Positions 1 through 8,489 of a DNA stretch of 64,000 bases are shown piece by piece. Under the pieces are notes generated by a model. That model worked only from the letters and a program-made list of their open reading frames with translations, had not been told where the DNA came from and made no database searches. Source of the stretch: Streptomyces sp. BHT-5-2 (GTDB taxonomy: Bacteria > Actinomycetota > Actinomycetes > Streptomycetales > Streptomycetaceae); the NCBI RefSeq assembly GCF_019774615.1, contig NZ_CP081496.1:62001-126000 (forward strand), given 5' to 3'. Numbering within the stretch: position 1 is the first letter of the stretch; each line of letters starts with the position of its first letter. Position numbers and translations under genes: made by a program.

Positions 1-94
1 CCGATCTGCAGCGAACTCATGGCTCCCATTGTCCCGCACCTGAGCGGTTCCCCCGCCAGGGGCCGCCCCGCCGGGATCGTTGTAGCGTTCAACC

Positions 95-1552
95 ATGACC
101 GACCTCAGCCGCCGGCGGCGTCTGCTCGTCCTGGCGATCTGCTGCATGAGCCTGCTGATCGTCAGTCTCGACAACACCGTCCTCAACGTCGCCCTGCCCT
201 CGATGCAGCACGAACTGGGCGCCTCGGTCTCCGGTATGCAGTGGACGATCGACGCCTACACCCTGGTGCTGGCCGCGCTCCTGATGCTCGCCGGCTCGAC
301 CGCGGACCGCCTGGGCCGCCGCCGGGTCTTCATGGCCGGCCTGGTGGTCTTCTCGCTCGACTCGCTGCTGTGCAGCCTGGCGCCCGACCTGGGCTGGCTG
401 GTGGTGTTCCGGATGGTGCAGGCGGTCGGCGGCTCGATGCTCAACCCCGTCGCCCTGTCGATCATCACCAACACCTTCACCGACCCCCGGGAGCGGGCCC
501 GCGCCATCGGGGTGTGGGGCGGCGTGGTCGGCATCAGCATGGCCGCCGGGCCGGTGATCGGCGGGCTGCTGGTGCAGAGCGTCGGCTGGCGCTCGATCTT
601 CTGGATCAACGTCCCGATCGGCGTCCTGGCGCTCGTCCTCACCCTCCGCTGGGTGCCGGAGTCCCGTGCGCCCCGGCCGCGCCGGGTCGACCCGGTGGGC
701 CAGCTGCTGGTGATCACGCTGCTCGGCTCACTGACGTACGCGATCATCGAGGCCCCGGAAGCGGGCTGGACCTCGGCGCGGATCCTGGCGTTCGCGGTGC
801 TGGCGCTGGCCTCCCTGGCGGCCCTGGTCGGCTACGAGCGACGCCGCCGGGAACCGCTGATCGACCTGCGGTTCTTCCACAGCGCCCCGTTCGCCGGCGC
901 CACCGTGATAGCGGTCTGCGCGTTCGCCGCGCTCGGCGGCTTCCTGTTCGTCAACACCCTCTACCTGCAGAACATCCGCGGCCTGTCCGCCCTCCAGGCC
1001 GGGCTCTACATGCTGCCGATGGCCGGGATGACACTGATCTTCGCGCCGCTGTCCGGGCGGCTGGTCGGCGGGCGCGGTGCGCGGCTGCCGCTGCTGCTGG
1101 CCGGCTGCGCCACGGCGGCCAGCGGCCTGCTCTTCGCGGCCTTCAACACCGAGTCGGCCACCCCGCTGCTCTTCACCGGATACGTCCTCTTCGGCATCGG
1201 GTTCGGGCTGGTCAACGCCCCGATCACCAACACCGCGGTGTCCGGCATGCCGCGCACCCAGGCGGGCGTCGCGGCGGCCGTGGCCTCCACCAGCCGGCAG
1301 GTCGGGCAGTCGCTAGGCGTCGCGGTGTTCGGCGCCGTACTGGCCGGCGGGGCGCACGCCGGCGCCACCCGCCCGGAGTTCCTGGCCGCCGCCCACCCGG
1401 CCTGGTGGATCATCGTCGGCTGCGGCGGCGCCATCCTCCTCCTCGGCGCCCTGACCACGGGCCGCTGGGCCCGCGCGACCGCCCGGCACACCGCCGCCCT
1501 CTTCGAGGACGAGGGCACCCGCGACCACTCCCGGGCGGGCACCGGGTCGTAA
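95..1552 (+). CDS. DHA2-family MFS drug exporter
   Basis: Predicted 485-residue inner-membrane proton-driven exporter of the 14-helix DHA2 (EmrB/QacA) family. Seen: alternating hydrophobic helices throughout; the family signature LDNTVLNVALP at about residues 25-35 in the first helix; the loop 2-3 motif DRLGRRR at 71-77. The C-terminal tail is hydrophilic. The ATG at 95 is used because the hydrophobic core begins right after a short basic leader; no clear Shine-Dalgarno precedes it. It converges on the MmyB-type regulator gene (stop at 1585), and a second DHA2 exporter lies beyond that regulator, so the three may form a resistance cassette. The substrate cannot be told from sequence. Confidence 0.93.
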   Translation: MTDLSRRRRLLVLAICCMSLLIVSLDNTVLNVALPSMQHELGASVSGMQWTIDAYTLVLAALLMLAGSTADRLGRRRVFMAGLVVFSLDSLLCSLAPDLGWLVVFRMVQAVGGSMLNPVALSIITNTFTDPRERARAIGVWGGVVGISMAAGPVIGGLLVQSVGWRSIFWINVPIGVLALVLTLRWVPESRAPRPRRVDPVGQLLVITLLGSLTYAIIEAPEAGWTSARILAFAVLALASLAALVGYERRRREPLIDLRFFHSAPFAGATVIAVCAFAALGGFLFVNTLYLQNIRGLSALQAGLYMLPMAGMTLIFAPLSGRLVGGRGARLPLLLAGCATAASGLLFAAFNTESATPLLFTGYVLFGIGFGLVNAPITNTAVSGMPRTQAGVAAAVASTSRQVGQSLGVAVFGAVLAGGAHAGATRPEFLAAAHPAWWIIVGCGGAILLLGALTTGRWARATARHTAALFEDEGTRDHSRAGTGS

Positions 1553-1584
1553 CGGGAGCGGCCGGAGCAGGGGACCGGCCGGCC

Positions 1585-2541
1585 CTACAACGCCACCGCG
1601 TGCGCCAGCTTCTCCAGCTCCTGCAGCCGCTCCCGGCTCGCCTCGTCCACCGGCGTGTAAGTCAGCACCTTCGCCCCGGGATTGGGGCCCAGCCACATGT
1701 TGGTGCCGATCAGCTGGAGGACGCCGACGACCGGGTGCCGGAAGACCTTGACCACGCCCCGGGGACGCTCGACCTCGTGCTGCGCCCATATCTCGCGGAA
1801 CTCCGGCGACGCCTCCGTCAGCCGGGCCACCAGCGCCTTCCAGCCCGGCTCCGCGATGTGCTCGGCCATCGCCGAACGGAACTTGGCCGTCATCGTCCGG
1901 ACCGTGGCCTCCCAGTCGGCCAGCCCCGTCCGCCACCCGGCGTGGGTGAACGCCAGCCACATGCAGTTGCGGTCCTCGTCGGGCAGCGCGTCCAGCTCGC
2001 ACAACAGCTGCCCGTAGGTGCTGTTGTAGGCGAGGATGTCGAACCGGCTGTTCTGGACGACGGCGGGATACGGGGCGAGCTGGTCCAGGACGTCCCGCAG
2101 TGCGCGGGGGACGCCGGTGCACTCCTTGCCCGGCATCGGGTCGACCGAGCCGGCCAGCGCGAAGAGGTGGCTGCGCTCGGCACGGTCCAGCAACAGGGCG
2201 CGGGCGACGGCGTCCAGCACCTGGGGCGAGACGTGGATGTCCCGGCCCTGTTCGAGCCAGGTGTACCAGGTGACGCCGACGGCGCCGAGCTGGGCGACCT
2301 CCTCGCGGCGCAGGCCCGGGGTGCGGCGGCGGGTGCCGCGCGGCAGCCCGACCTGCTCGGGGGTGATCCGCTCGCGCCGGCTGCGCAGGAAGGCGGCCAG
2401 CTCGGCCCGCCGGACCGCGTCGTCCGCGCGGTGCCCGGCGCGGCCCGGTACCGTCCAGGCAGCACCGCTCGCGCTCGTCGCCCCGGGCACCCGCGCACCC
2501 GCTCGGGCCGCCCCCGCCGTCTCGCCCACATCCACCGTCAT
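1585..2541 (-). CDS. XRE regulator with MmyB-like ligand-binding domain
   Basis: 318-residue DNA-binding regulator. An XRE helix-turn-helix occupies roughly residues 48-115, containing LRREEVAQLGAVGVTWYTWLE, typical of this family, followed by an MmyB/PAS-like ligand-binding domain to the C-terminus. The ATG at 2541 gives a short hydrophilic N-terminus; a reading frame extending further upstream would run across the intergenic operator-like repeats. Divergent from the exporter gene at 2643, with two CTGGTACC elements between them. Members of this family commonly control a neighbouring divergent gene, so it probably represses or activates that exporter and itself (inference). The ligand is unknown. 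Confidence 0.9.
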   Translation of the reverse strand: MTVDVGETAGAARAGARVPGATSASGAAWTVPGRAGHRADDAVRRAELAAFLRSRRERITPEQVGLPRGTRRRTPGLRREEVAQLGAVGVTWYTWLEQGRDIHVSPQVLDAVARALLLDRAERSHLFALAGSVDPMPGKECTGVPRALRDVLDQLAPYPAVVQNSRFDILAYNSTYGQLLCELDALPDEDRNCMWLAFTHAGWRTGLADWEATVRTMTAKFRSAMAEHIAEPGWKALVARLTEASPEFREIWAQHEVERPRGVVKVFRHPVVGVLQLIGTNMWLGPNPGAKVLTYTPVDEASRERLQELEKLAHAVAL

Positions 2542-2583
2542 GCGTCCAGCGTGCCGCAGCCCGCAGCCGGTTGCCAGGTAGCG

Positions 2584-2613
2584 CTGGTACCAGGATAAGG
2601 ACACTCTGGTACC
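2584..2613. promoter_or_regulatory. Repeated CTGGTACC palindrome, likely operator
   Basis: A perfect 10-bp palindrome CTGGTACCAG (2584-2593) is followed 22 bp later, start to start, by CTGGTACC (2606-2613). That spacing is about two helical turns. It sits in the 101-bp gap between the MmyB-type regulator gene and the divergent exporter gene. Seen in sequence; the operator role is inferred. Confidence 0.6.
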
Positions 2614-2642
2614 CGGCTGAGCGACCCGGGATTCTCTTGTCC

Positions 2643-4130
2643 GTGAGTGAAACACCCATAGCCTCCGCCACTTTGGACGCCCCGTCCACCACCCCGCCCA
2701 CCGGGTCCGCCGGCCCGGCTCCCGCCGCCCGCCCCGGCCCGGGGGCCGCCCCGCTGCTCACCCCGCTCGGCCTGCTGACCGTCCTGCTGGGCGCCGCCCT
2801 CCCGTTGATCGACTTCTTCATCGTCAACGTCGCCCTGCCCACCATCGACCACGATCTGCACGCCGGCCCCGCGATGCTGGAGATGGTGGTGGCCGGCTAC
2901 GGCGTCTCCTACGCCACGCTGCTGGTGCTCGGCGGCCGGCTCGGCGACATGGTCGGGCGGCGCCGTCTCTTCCTCTGGGGACTGTCGACGTTCGGGCTGA
3001 CCTCCCTGGCCTGCGGACTGGCCCCGGACGCCTGGACGTTGGTGGCCGCCCGGGTCGCCCAGGGCGCGGCGGCCGCGCTGCTGCTGCCCCAGGTGCTCGC
3101 CACCATCCAGGCCACCACCACCGGCCAGCGGCGCGCCAAGGCCGTCAGCCTCTACGGCGGCACGGCCGGGGTCTCCAGCGCCGTCGGTCAGGTGCTCGGC
3201 GGGCTGCTGGTCTCGGTGAATCTGGCCGGCAGCGGCTGGCGCGCGGTGTTCCTGGTGAACGTGCCGATCGCCGTGGTGGCCTGGCTGCTGGCGGCCCGTA
3301 CGGTGCCCGAGACGCGGTCGCCGCACCCCAGCCGGGTGGACGGTCCCGGCACCGCGCTGCTGGCCACCACGCTGGTCACGCTGCTGCTGCCGCTGACCGA
3401 GGGCCGCGCCGCCGGCTGGCCCGTGTGGTCCTGGGTGCTGCTGGCCGTCTTCCCGTTCGCCGCCGTGGCGTTCGTCGTGGTGGAGCGCCGCGCGGAGCGT
3501 GCCGGGCGGACGCCGCTGGTCCCGCCCTCGCTCTTCGGCATCCCCTCGGTCCGCAGCGGGCTGGCCATGATCGTCCCGTTCTCGGTGGGCTTCGGCGGCT
3601 TCATGTTCGTGGTGGCGGTCGCCCTCCAGAGCGGACTGCGCTACGGGCCGCTGGCCGCGGGCGTCGCGCTGGTCCCGCTCTGCGTCGCCTTCTTCCTCTC
3701 CTCGCTGGCCGGGCCCCGGCTGGTGCAGCGCTTCGGGCGCAAGGTGGTGATCACCGGTTCGCTGATCCAGGGCGCCGGGCTTCTCGCCCTGGTCCTCACC
3801 GTCCGGGCGGGCTGGCCCGACATCCCGGTGGCCGCGCTCGCGCCGAGCATGACCGTGCTGGGCCTCGGTCAGGGAATGGTCCTGCCGGTGCTGCTGCGGA
3901 TCGTGCTGAGCGAACTGCCGGTGGCGCAGGCCGGGGTCGGCGGCGGCGTGATGGTCACCACCCAGCAGTCGGGGCTGGCGCTGGGTGTGGCGACGCTCGG
4001 CACGCTCTTCCTCGCCCTGCTGCCCTCCGCGGGCATCCGCGACGCGTTCCTCGCAACCGTCCTGGCCCAGCTGGTGATCGTCCTGGGCACCACCCTGCTC
4101 GGCTTCCGGCTGCCCCGCACCATGCGCTGA
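2643..4130 (+). CDS. DHA2-family MFS transporter
   Basis: 495-residue multidrug-type MFS exporter. The signature IDFFIVNVALPTI lies in the first helix, followed by GGRLGDMVGRRR after helix 2, with about 14 predicted helices and a Pro/Ala-rich cytoplasmic N-terminal extension of about 35 residues. The GTG at 2643 is chosen because starting at the upstream in-frame ATG (2571) would place the operator-like repeats inside the coding region. Divergent from the MmyB-type regulator gene and probably controlled by it. It is distinct in sequence from the DHA2 exporter at the left end of the window, so this is not a recent duplication. Substrate unknown. Confidence 0.92.
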   Translation: MSETPIASATLDAPSTTPPTGSAGPAPAARPGPGAAPLLTPLGLLTVLLGAALPLIDFFIVNVALPTIDHDLHAGPAMLEMVVAGYGVSYATLLVLGGRLGDMVGRRRLFLWGLSTFGLTSLACGLAPDAWTLVAARVAQGAAAALLLPQVLATIQATTTGQRRAKAVSLYGGTAGVSSAVGQVLGGLLVSVNLAGSGWRAVFLVNVPIAVVAWLLAARTVPETRSPHPSRVDGPGTALLATTLVTLLLPLTEGRAAGWPVWSWVLLAVFPFAAVAFVVVERRAERAGRTPLVPPSLFGIPSVRSGLAMIVPFSVGFGGFMFVVAVALQSGLRYGPLAAGVALVPLCVAFFLSSLAGPRLVQRFGRKVVITGSLIQGAGLLALVLTVRAGWPDIPVAALAPSMTVLGLGQGMVLPVLLRIVLSELPVAQAGVGGGVMVTTQQSGLALGVATLGTLFLALLPSAGIRDAFLATVLAQLVIVLGTTLLGFRLPRTMR

Positions 4131-4187
4131 CCTGCGGCGGGGCCCCGGGGCGGCCTCGCCGATGCGCACACCCCTCACCCTTACGGA

Positions 4188-4220
4188 TGACAAATATTGA
4201 AATCTGTCAGCCGTCATGTC
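4188..4220. promoter_or_regulatory. AT-rich TGACA/TGTCA half-sites upstream of aldo/keto reductase
   Basis: TGACA (4188-4192) and TGTCA (4205-4209) form an inverted pair around an AT-rich 12-bp centre, and a further TGTCA follows near 4216. The AT content is unusual here. It lies about 75 bp upstream of the reductase GTG and looks like an operator or activator site. No regulator gene is adjacent; the TetR gene at 6077 is one candidate. Confidence 0.4.
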
Positions 4221-4292
4221 ATGGTGGATGCACGGCGCGACGGGCCAGCCCGCCGACGCCACCCCTCTCCCCTCCCACCCCAGGAGCACGCC

Positions 4293-5297
4293 GTGCAGAC
4301 CCGCACCCTCGGCACCACCGGCCCGCAGACCTCCGCCCTCGGCCTCGGCTGCATGGGCATGTCCGCCCTCTACGGCGACGCCGACCGCACCGAATCCCTC
4401 GCCACCGTCCACGCCGCCCTCGAAGCAGGCATCACCCTCCTCGACACCGGCGACTTCTACGGCATGGGCCACAACGAACTCCTCATCAACGAGGCGCTCC
4501 GCACCGCCCCCGCCGCCCGGCGCGAAAAGGCCCTGCTCAGCGTGAAGTTCGGCGCCCTGCGCACCGTCGAGGGCGGCTTCAGCGGCTATGACGGCCGCCC
4601 CGCCGCGGTGAAGAACTTCGCCGCGTACTCCCTCCAGCGCCTGGGCACCGACCACATCGACATCTACCGCATCGCCCGCGTCGACCCGGACGTCCCGATC
4701 GAGGAGACCGTCGGCGCCATCGCCGAGCTGGTCGAGGCCGGCCACGTCCGCCACATCGGCCTCTCCGAGGTCGGCACGGACACCCTCCGCCGGGCCGCCG
4801 CGGTCGCCCCGATCTCCGACCTCCAGATCGAGTACTCCCTGCTCTCCCGCGGCATCGAGGACGCGATCCTGCCCACGGCCCGCGAGCTGGGCATCGGCGT
4901 CACCGCCTACGGCGTCCTCTCCCGCGGCCTGATCAGCGGCCACTTCGAGCGCGACCGCAAGCTCGCCGCCAACGACTTCCGCGGCATGTCCCCCCGCTTC
5001 CAGGGCGAGAACCTCGACCGCAACCTCGACCTGGTCGACGCCCTCCGCAAGATCGCCGACGAGAAGGGCATCACGGTCGCCCAGACCGCCATCGCCTGGG
5101 TCCTCTCCCGCGGCGAGGACATCGTCCCCCTCATCGGCGCCCGCCGCCGCGACCGCCTCACCGAGGCCCTCGGCGCCCTCGACACCACCCTCGCCCCCAC
5201 CGACCTCACCGCCATCGAACGAGCGATCCCCGCCGGAGCGGCCTCCGGCGCCCGCTACCCGTCGTCACAGATGGCGCACCTCGACAGCGAGCGCTGA
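4293..5297 (+). CDS. Aldo/keto reductase, catalytic His replaced
   Basis: 334-residue TIM-barrel aldo/keto reductase, cytosolic and expected to use NADPH. The GTG at 4293 follows a CAGGAG Shine-Dalgarno at 4281. Catalytic Asp (D51, in LLDTGDFYG), Tyr (Y56) and Lys (K85, in SVKFG) are visible. The fourth tetrad residue, His in the usual YYQHRVDP context, reads YRIARVDP here, with Ala128 in that place. The C-terminal cofactor segment is present (PLIGARRRDRL). A group of actinobacterial AKRs shares this substitution as far as I recall, so it may be a subfamily trait, not decay. Substrate unknown. The gene is followed directly by repeat copy A. Confidence 0.9.
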   Translation: MQTRTLGTTGPQTSALGLGCMGMSALYGDADRTESLATVHAALEAGITLLDTGDFYGMGHNELLINEALRTAPAARREKALLSVKFGALRTVEGGFSGYDGRPAAVKNFAAYSLQRLGTDHIDIYRIARVDPDVPIEETVGAIAELVEAGHVRHIGLSEVGTDTLRRAAAVAPISDLQIEYSLLSRGIEDAILPTARELGIGVTAYGVLSRGLISGHFERDRKLAANDFRGMSPRFQGENLDRNLDLVDALRKIADEKGITVAQTAIAWVLSRGEDIVPLIGARRRDRLTEALGALDTTLAPTDLTAIERAIPAGAASGARYPSSQMAHLDSER

Positions 5298-5307
5298 GCG
5301 CTGGGCT

Positions 5308-5972
5308 TTGCTTCCCACGTAGCCGGCGTTCCCGCCGTAGGGGTTCGCCGCTTGCGCCTGGCGGCGCGAGCCTCGTCGTACGTTGTCGGCCTTCCGGCCG
5401 TGGGGGGCTTGTCCTGTTGCGCCTGCGGCGCATTGCGGGTCCGCTGCGCGGGGCTGTTCCGGCCCGCTTCGCGGGCATTGGTTTGCCGCTGCGCGGGGCC
5501 GGTCCGCTGCGCGGGGCTGTCGGGTGCGGTGCCGGGCCTGCGGGGGTGGTGTGTCGGACTGCTGCGCTTTACGTCCGACACACCACCCCCTCCGGCCCGT
5601 CCCCTCCCGTGAGTGGTCATAAAGACGGTGGGTGGGGGCTGAGCCGGCTGGTCCGCCAACGGTCGCTTGTCGAGGGCTGACGGTCACTCGTTGAGGGACG
5701 GCCGCCCCTCAGTCCAGAGCCCGCAGGAGCCCAGCAACCGTTGCCCCGTCTATGGGTTTTCATGACCCACAACGGGAGGGGACGGGCCTCCGGGGCAGGG
5801 GTGTGCCGGACGTAAAGCGAAGCAGTCCGGCACACCCCTGCCCCGGAGGCCCGTCACCGCACCCAACAGCCCCGCGCAGCGGACACGCGCCGCAGGCGCA
5901 AAAGGCGAAGCGCCGCCAGGCGCAAGCAAGGCGAACCCCTACGGCGGGAACGCCGACTACGTGGGAAGACAG
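5308..5972. repeat. Large palindromic repeat, copy A (two inverted half-elements)
   Basis: This fills the 779-bp gap between the aldo/keto reductase and TetR genes; I see no credible gene in it. Two halves point at each other. Outer ends carry TTCCCACGTAG (left) and CTACGTGGGAA (right). Each half has a strong hairpin. Hairpin A1 has 18-bp perfect arms 5542-5559/5573-5590. Hairpin A2 has 31-bp perfect arms 5781-5811/5825-5855. Both have 13-nt loops that are near reverse complements of each other (TGCTGCGCTTTAC and GTAAAGCGAAGCA). CCGCTGCGCGGGGC occurs at 5441, 5486 and 5504. Between the hairpins are two adjacent imperfect 20-bp direct repeats (5660-5700). Copy B at 27.3-27.8 kb matches without indels over at least 300 bp. 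Likely a bidirectional terminator or REP-like element. Confidence 0.85.
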
Positions 5973-6076
5973 CCAAGCGGCCAGCGGCCAGCGGCCAGCG
6001 GCCAGCGCAAGGTACCGTCCATACGTAGAGGCCCGGCCCCCGCCAGGGCCCCTGATGGAAAGGTCGGCCCGGCACC

Positions 6077-6658
6077 ATGCCACCCGAGACGTTGACGCCC
6101 GAGCGGATCCTCGAAGCCACCGAGGAGGTGCTGCGCCGGTATGGGCCGGCCAAGGCGACGGTGGTCGATGTCGCGCGGGCGCTGGGGGTCAGCCACGGCA
6201 GCGTCTACCGTCACTTCCGTACGAAGACGGCGCTGCGGGAGGCGGTCACGGCTCGCTGGCTGGACCGTACGAGCCAGCAGCTGGCGGCGATCGTCGACGA
6301 GGCGGGGCCCGCCGAGGACCGGCTGGGCCACTGGCTGGCCACGCTCTTCGACACCAAGCGGCACAAGGCCGGTGACGATCCCGAACTCTTCGCCACCTAC
6401 ATGACGTTGATCGGCGAGAGCGGTGGCGTGGTCGACCGGCACGTCAGCGATCTCGAAGCGCAGTTGACGAAGATCATCGAGGCGGGTGTCGCGGAGGGCG
6501 CCTTCCGCGCCGACTCCCCCGCCACCACCGCGCACGCCGTCTTCGCCGCCACCGGCCGCTTCCACGACCCGTGTTACGCCCCCGAGTGGTCCCGCCCGGA
6601 GATCACCGACGACTTCGACGCCGTCCGCGACCTCGTCCTGCGCGGACTGCGCGGCTAG
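6077..6658 (+). CDS. TetR/AcrR family transcriptional regulator
   Basis: 193-residue one-component repressor. The N-terminal TetR helix-turn-helix spans about residues 8-55, with VVDVARALGVSHGSVYRHFRTK clearly visible, followed by an all-helical ligand-binding domain resembling the TetR_C_33 type. The ATG at 6077 is preceded by GGAAAGG about 15 bp upstream. Upstream are four tandem GGCCAGC units (5979-6006) and then the end of repeat copy A. No divergent partner is present; the nearest candidate target is the aldo/keto reductase gene upstream. Ligand unknown. Confidence 0.9.
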   Translation: MPPETLTPERILEATEEVLRRYGPAKATVVDVARALGVSHGSVYRHFRTKTALREAVTARWLDRTSQQLAAIVDEAGPAEDRLGHWLATLFDTKRHKAGDDPELFATYMTLIGESGGVVDRHVSDLEAQLTKIIEAGVAEGAFRADSPATTAHAVFAATGRFHDPCYAPEWSRPEITDDFDAVRDLVLRGLRG

Positions 6659-6757
6659 GGCGCTTCTGCCCCGTCGCACAGGCCCCAGGGCAAGAAAGAC
6701 CAAGGACGACAACGGAGCGCGCCGCCGCGCCCCGTGAGGGAACACATGAGAAAACGC

Positions 6758-6799
6758 AACGCCGGCCGGTCCCCAACTCCTCGGGGACCGGCCGGCGTT
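6758..6799. terminator. Terminator between tetR and glyQS
   Basis: 17-bp perfect stem (6758-6774/6783-6799) with an 8-nt loop. Read on the minus strand it is followed by GCGTTTTC, a short U tract, so it fits termination of the leftward glyQS transcript and may also act on the TetR transcript. A second GC-rich hairpin (GGTTCGGGCC arms, about 6822-6858) lies between it and the glyQS stop. Confidence 0.8.
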
Positions 6800-6884
6800 C
6801 ATGCTGTCGCCGGGGGCGCCGGTTCGGGCCACGGCCGTGCGGCCGCGGCCCGAACCACTGTCGGCTCTCCCGCCGTCAGGCGGC

Positions 6885-8267
6885 TCAGCAGCCGAGCAGT
6901 CGCGCGCCCAGGTAGGACTGGATCTGGTCCAGGCCCACGCGCTCCTGCTTCATGGTGTCGCGCTCGCGCACCGTGACGGCGTTGTCGTCGAGGGTGTCGA
7001 AGTCGACGGTGACGCAGAACGGGGTGCCGATCTCGTCCTGGCGACGGTAGCGGCGGCCGATGGCGCCGGCGTCGTCGAACTCGATGTTCCAGAACTTGCG
7101 GAGGTCCGCGGCGAGACCCTTCGCCTTCGGCGAGAGCTGCGGGTTGCGGGAGAGCGGGAGGACCGCGACCTTCACCGGGGACAGGCGCGGGTCGAGGCGC
7201 AGCACGGTGCGCTTCTCCAGCTTGCCCTTGGCGTTGGGCGCCTCGTCCTCGGTGTAGGCGTCGAGCATGAAGGCGAGCATGGTGCGGCCGACACCGGCCG
7301 CCGGCTCGATGACGTACGGGGTGTAGCGCTCGCCGGCCTCCTGGTCGAAGTAGGAGAGGTCCTGGCCGGACGCCTTGGCGTGCGAGGAGAGGTCGTAGTC
7401 GGTGCGGTTGGCGACACCCTCCAGCTCGCCCCACTCCGAGCCGCCGAACTGGAAGCGGTACTCGATGTCAGCGGTGCGCTTGGAGTAGTGGGACAGCTTC
7501 TCCTTGGGGTGCTCGTACCAGCGGACGTTCTCCTCGCGGAGACCGAGGTCGCGGTACCAGTTCCAGCGCTGCTCCATCCAGTACTCGTGCCACTGCTCGT
7601 CCTCGCCCGGCTTGACGAAGAACTCCATCTCCATCTGCTCGAACTCGCGGGTGCGGAAGATGAAGTTGCCCGGGGTGATCTCGTTCCGGAAGGACTTGCC
7701 CATCTGGGCAATGCCGAACGGGGGCTTCTTCCGGGAGGTCTGCTGGACCTGCGCGAAGTTGGTGAAGATGCCCTGGGCGGTCTCGGGGCGCAGGTAGGCG
7801 ACGGACGCGGTGTCCTGCGAGGGGCCGAGGTGGGTGGAGAGCAGACCGGAGAACTGCTTGGGCTCGGTGAAGCCGCCCTTGTTGCCGCAGTGCGGGCAGT
7901 TGATGTCGGCGAGGCCGTTCTCGGGGAGCCTGCCGTGCTTGGCCTCGTACGCCTCCTCCAGGTGGTCGGCGCGGAAGCGCTTGTGGCAGGAGGTGCACTC
8001 GGTGAGCGGGTCGGTGAAGGTGGCGACGTGGCCGGACGCCTGCCACACCTCGGGGGCCAGGATCACCGACGAGTCGATGCCGACCACGTCCTCGCGGGAG
8101 GTGACCATGGCGCGCCACCACTGGCGCTTGATGTTCTCCTTGAGCTCGACGCCGAGGGGACCGTAGTCCCAGGCAGCGCGCGAGCCGCCGTAGATCTCAC
8201 TGCAGGGGTAGACGAAGCCACGGCGCTTGCTCAGGCTGACGATGGTATCGATCTTGTCGGCGGCCAC
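6885..8267 (-). CDS. glyQS: Glycyl-tRNA synthetase
   Basis: 460-residue class IIa single-chain glycyl-tRNA synthetase, charging tRNA-Gly with glycine in the cytosol. The N-terminus [14 protein letters not shown] and the segment DYGPLG are typical of the eukaryote/archaeal-like GlyRS used by Actinobacteria. A Cys4 zinc-ribbon insert is visible as CTSCHKRF and CPHCGNKG at about 95-145. Class II motif regions [21 protein letters not shown] and the C-terminal anticodon-binding domain are present. The GTG at 8267 is used because [18 protein letters not shown] matches the usual start; the frame upstream has no family similarity. Terminated by the hairpin at 6758. The znuA operon is divergent from it. 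Confidence 0.97.
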   Translation of the reverse strand: MAADKIDTIVSLSKRRGFVYPCSEIYGGSRAAWDYGPLGVELKENIKRQWWRAMVTSREDVVGIDSSVILAPEVWQASGHVATFTDPLTECTSCHKRFRADHLEEAYEAKHGRLPENGLADINCPHCGNKGGFTEPKQFSGLLSTHLGPSQDTASVAYLRPETAQGIFTNFAQVQQTSRKKPPFGIAQMGKSFRNEITPGNFIFRTREFEQMEMEFFVKPGEDEQWHEYWMEQRWNWYRDLGLREENVRWYEHPKEKLSHYSKRTADIEYRFQFGGSEWGELEGVANRTDYDLSSHAKASGQDLSYFDQEAGERYTPYVIEPAAGVGRTMLAFMLDAYTEDEAPNAKGKLEKRTVLRLDPRLSPVKVAVLPLSRNPQLSPKAKGLAADLRKFWNIEFDDAGAIGRRYRRQDEIGTPFCVTVDFDTLDDNAVTVRERDTMKQERVGLDQIQSYLGARLLGC

Positions 8268-8452
8268 GGTGCTCTCTTCAGTACGACGTCGGACAGTGGA
8301 TAGGGGGCGCGCTGCGCCTCGGTGAGGTGTGGTGAACGCGAGACGGCTGGGCGAATAGTTCAGGGTAGCGGCGGGCGTACCCCCCGGACCAAATCGATTC
8401 GGGATCGGTTCCGGCCGCTTGTCGGCCACCTGTGACCTGGCGCGCACTTTGT

Positions 8453-8467
8453 TGACAATCATTTCCA
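8453..8467 (+). promoter_or_regulatory. Upstream Zur box
   Basis: TGACAATCATTTCCA matches 12 of 15 positions of the Streptomyces Zur consensus as I remember it (TGAAAATGATTTTCA). It lies exactly 22 bp upstream of the second, better box, two helical turns apart on the same side of the DNA. Confidence 0.75.
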
Positions 8468-8474
8468 CCTTTGT

Positions 8475-8489
8475 TGAAAATGAGTGTCA
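8475..8489 (+). promoter_or_regulatory. Zur box overlapping znuA start
   Basis: TGAAAATGAGTGTCA matches 13 of 15 positions of the remembered Zur consensus and runs into the chosen znuA start codon at 8489. With zinc bound, Zur would block transcription of the znu operon. Overlap with the start suggests the promoter is very close or the transcript is leaderless. Confidence 0.85.

Noticed and set aside
2538..4943. An 801-codon open frame on the minus strand across the exporter and reductase genes
   Set aside because: Its translation is low-complexity and His/Gln/Arg-rich, it lies antisense to two well-recognised genes, and such frames are expected in high-GC DNA. The same applies to other long antisense frames in the window.
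5617..5835. 72-codon minus-strand frame, nearly identical to one at 27439-27657
   Set aside because: It lies inside the palindromic repeat, so identity is explained by the repeat. It lacks a Shine-Dalgarno and any known domain.
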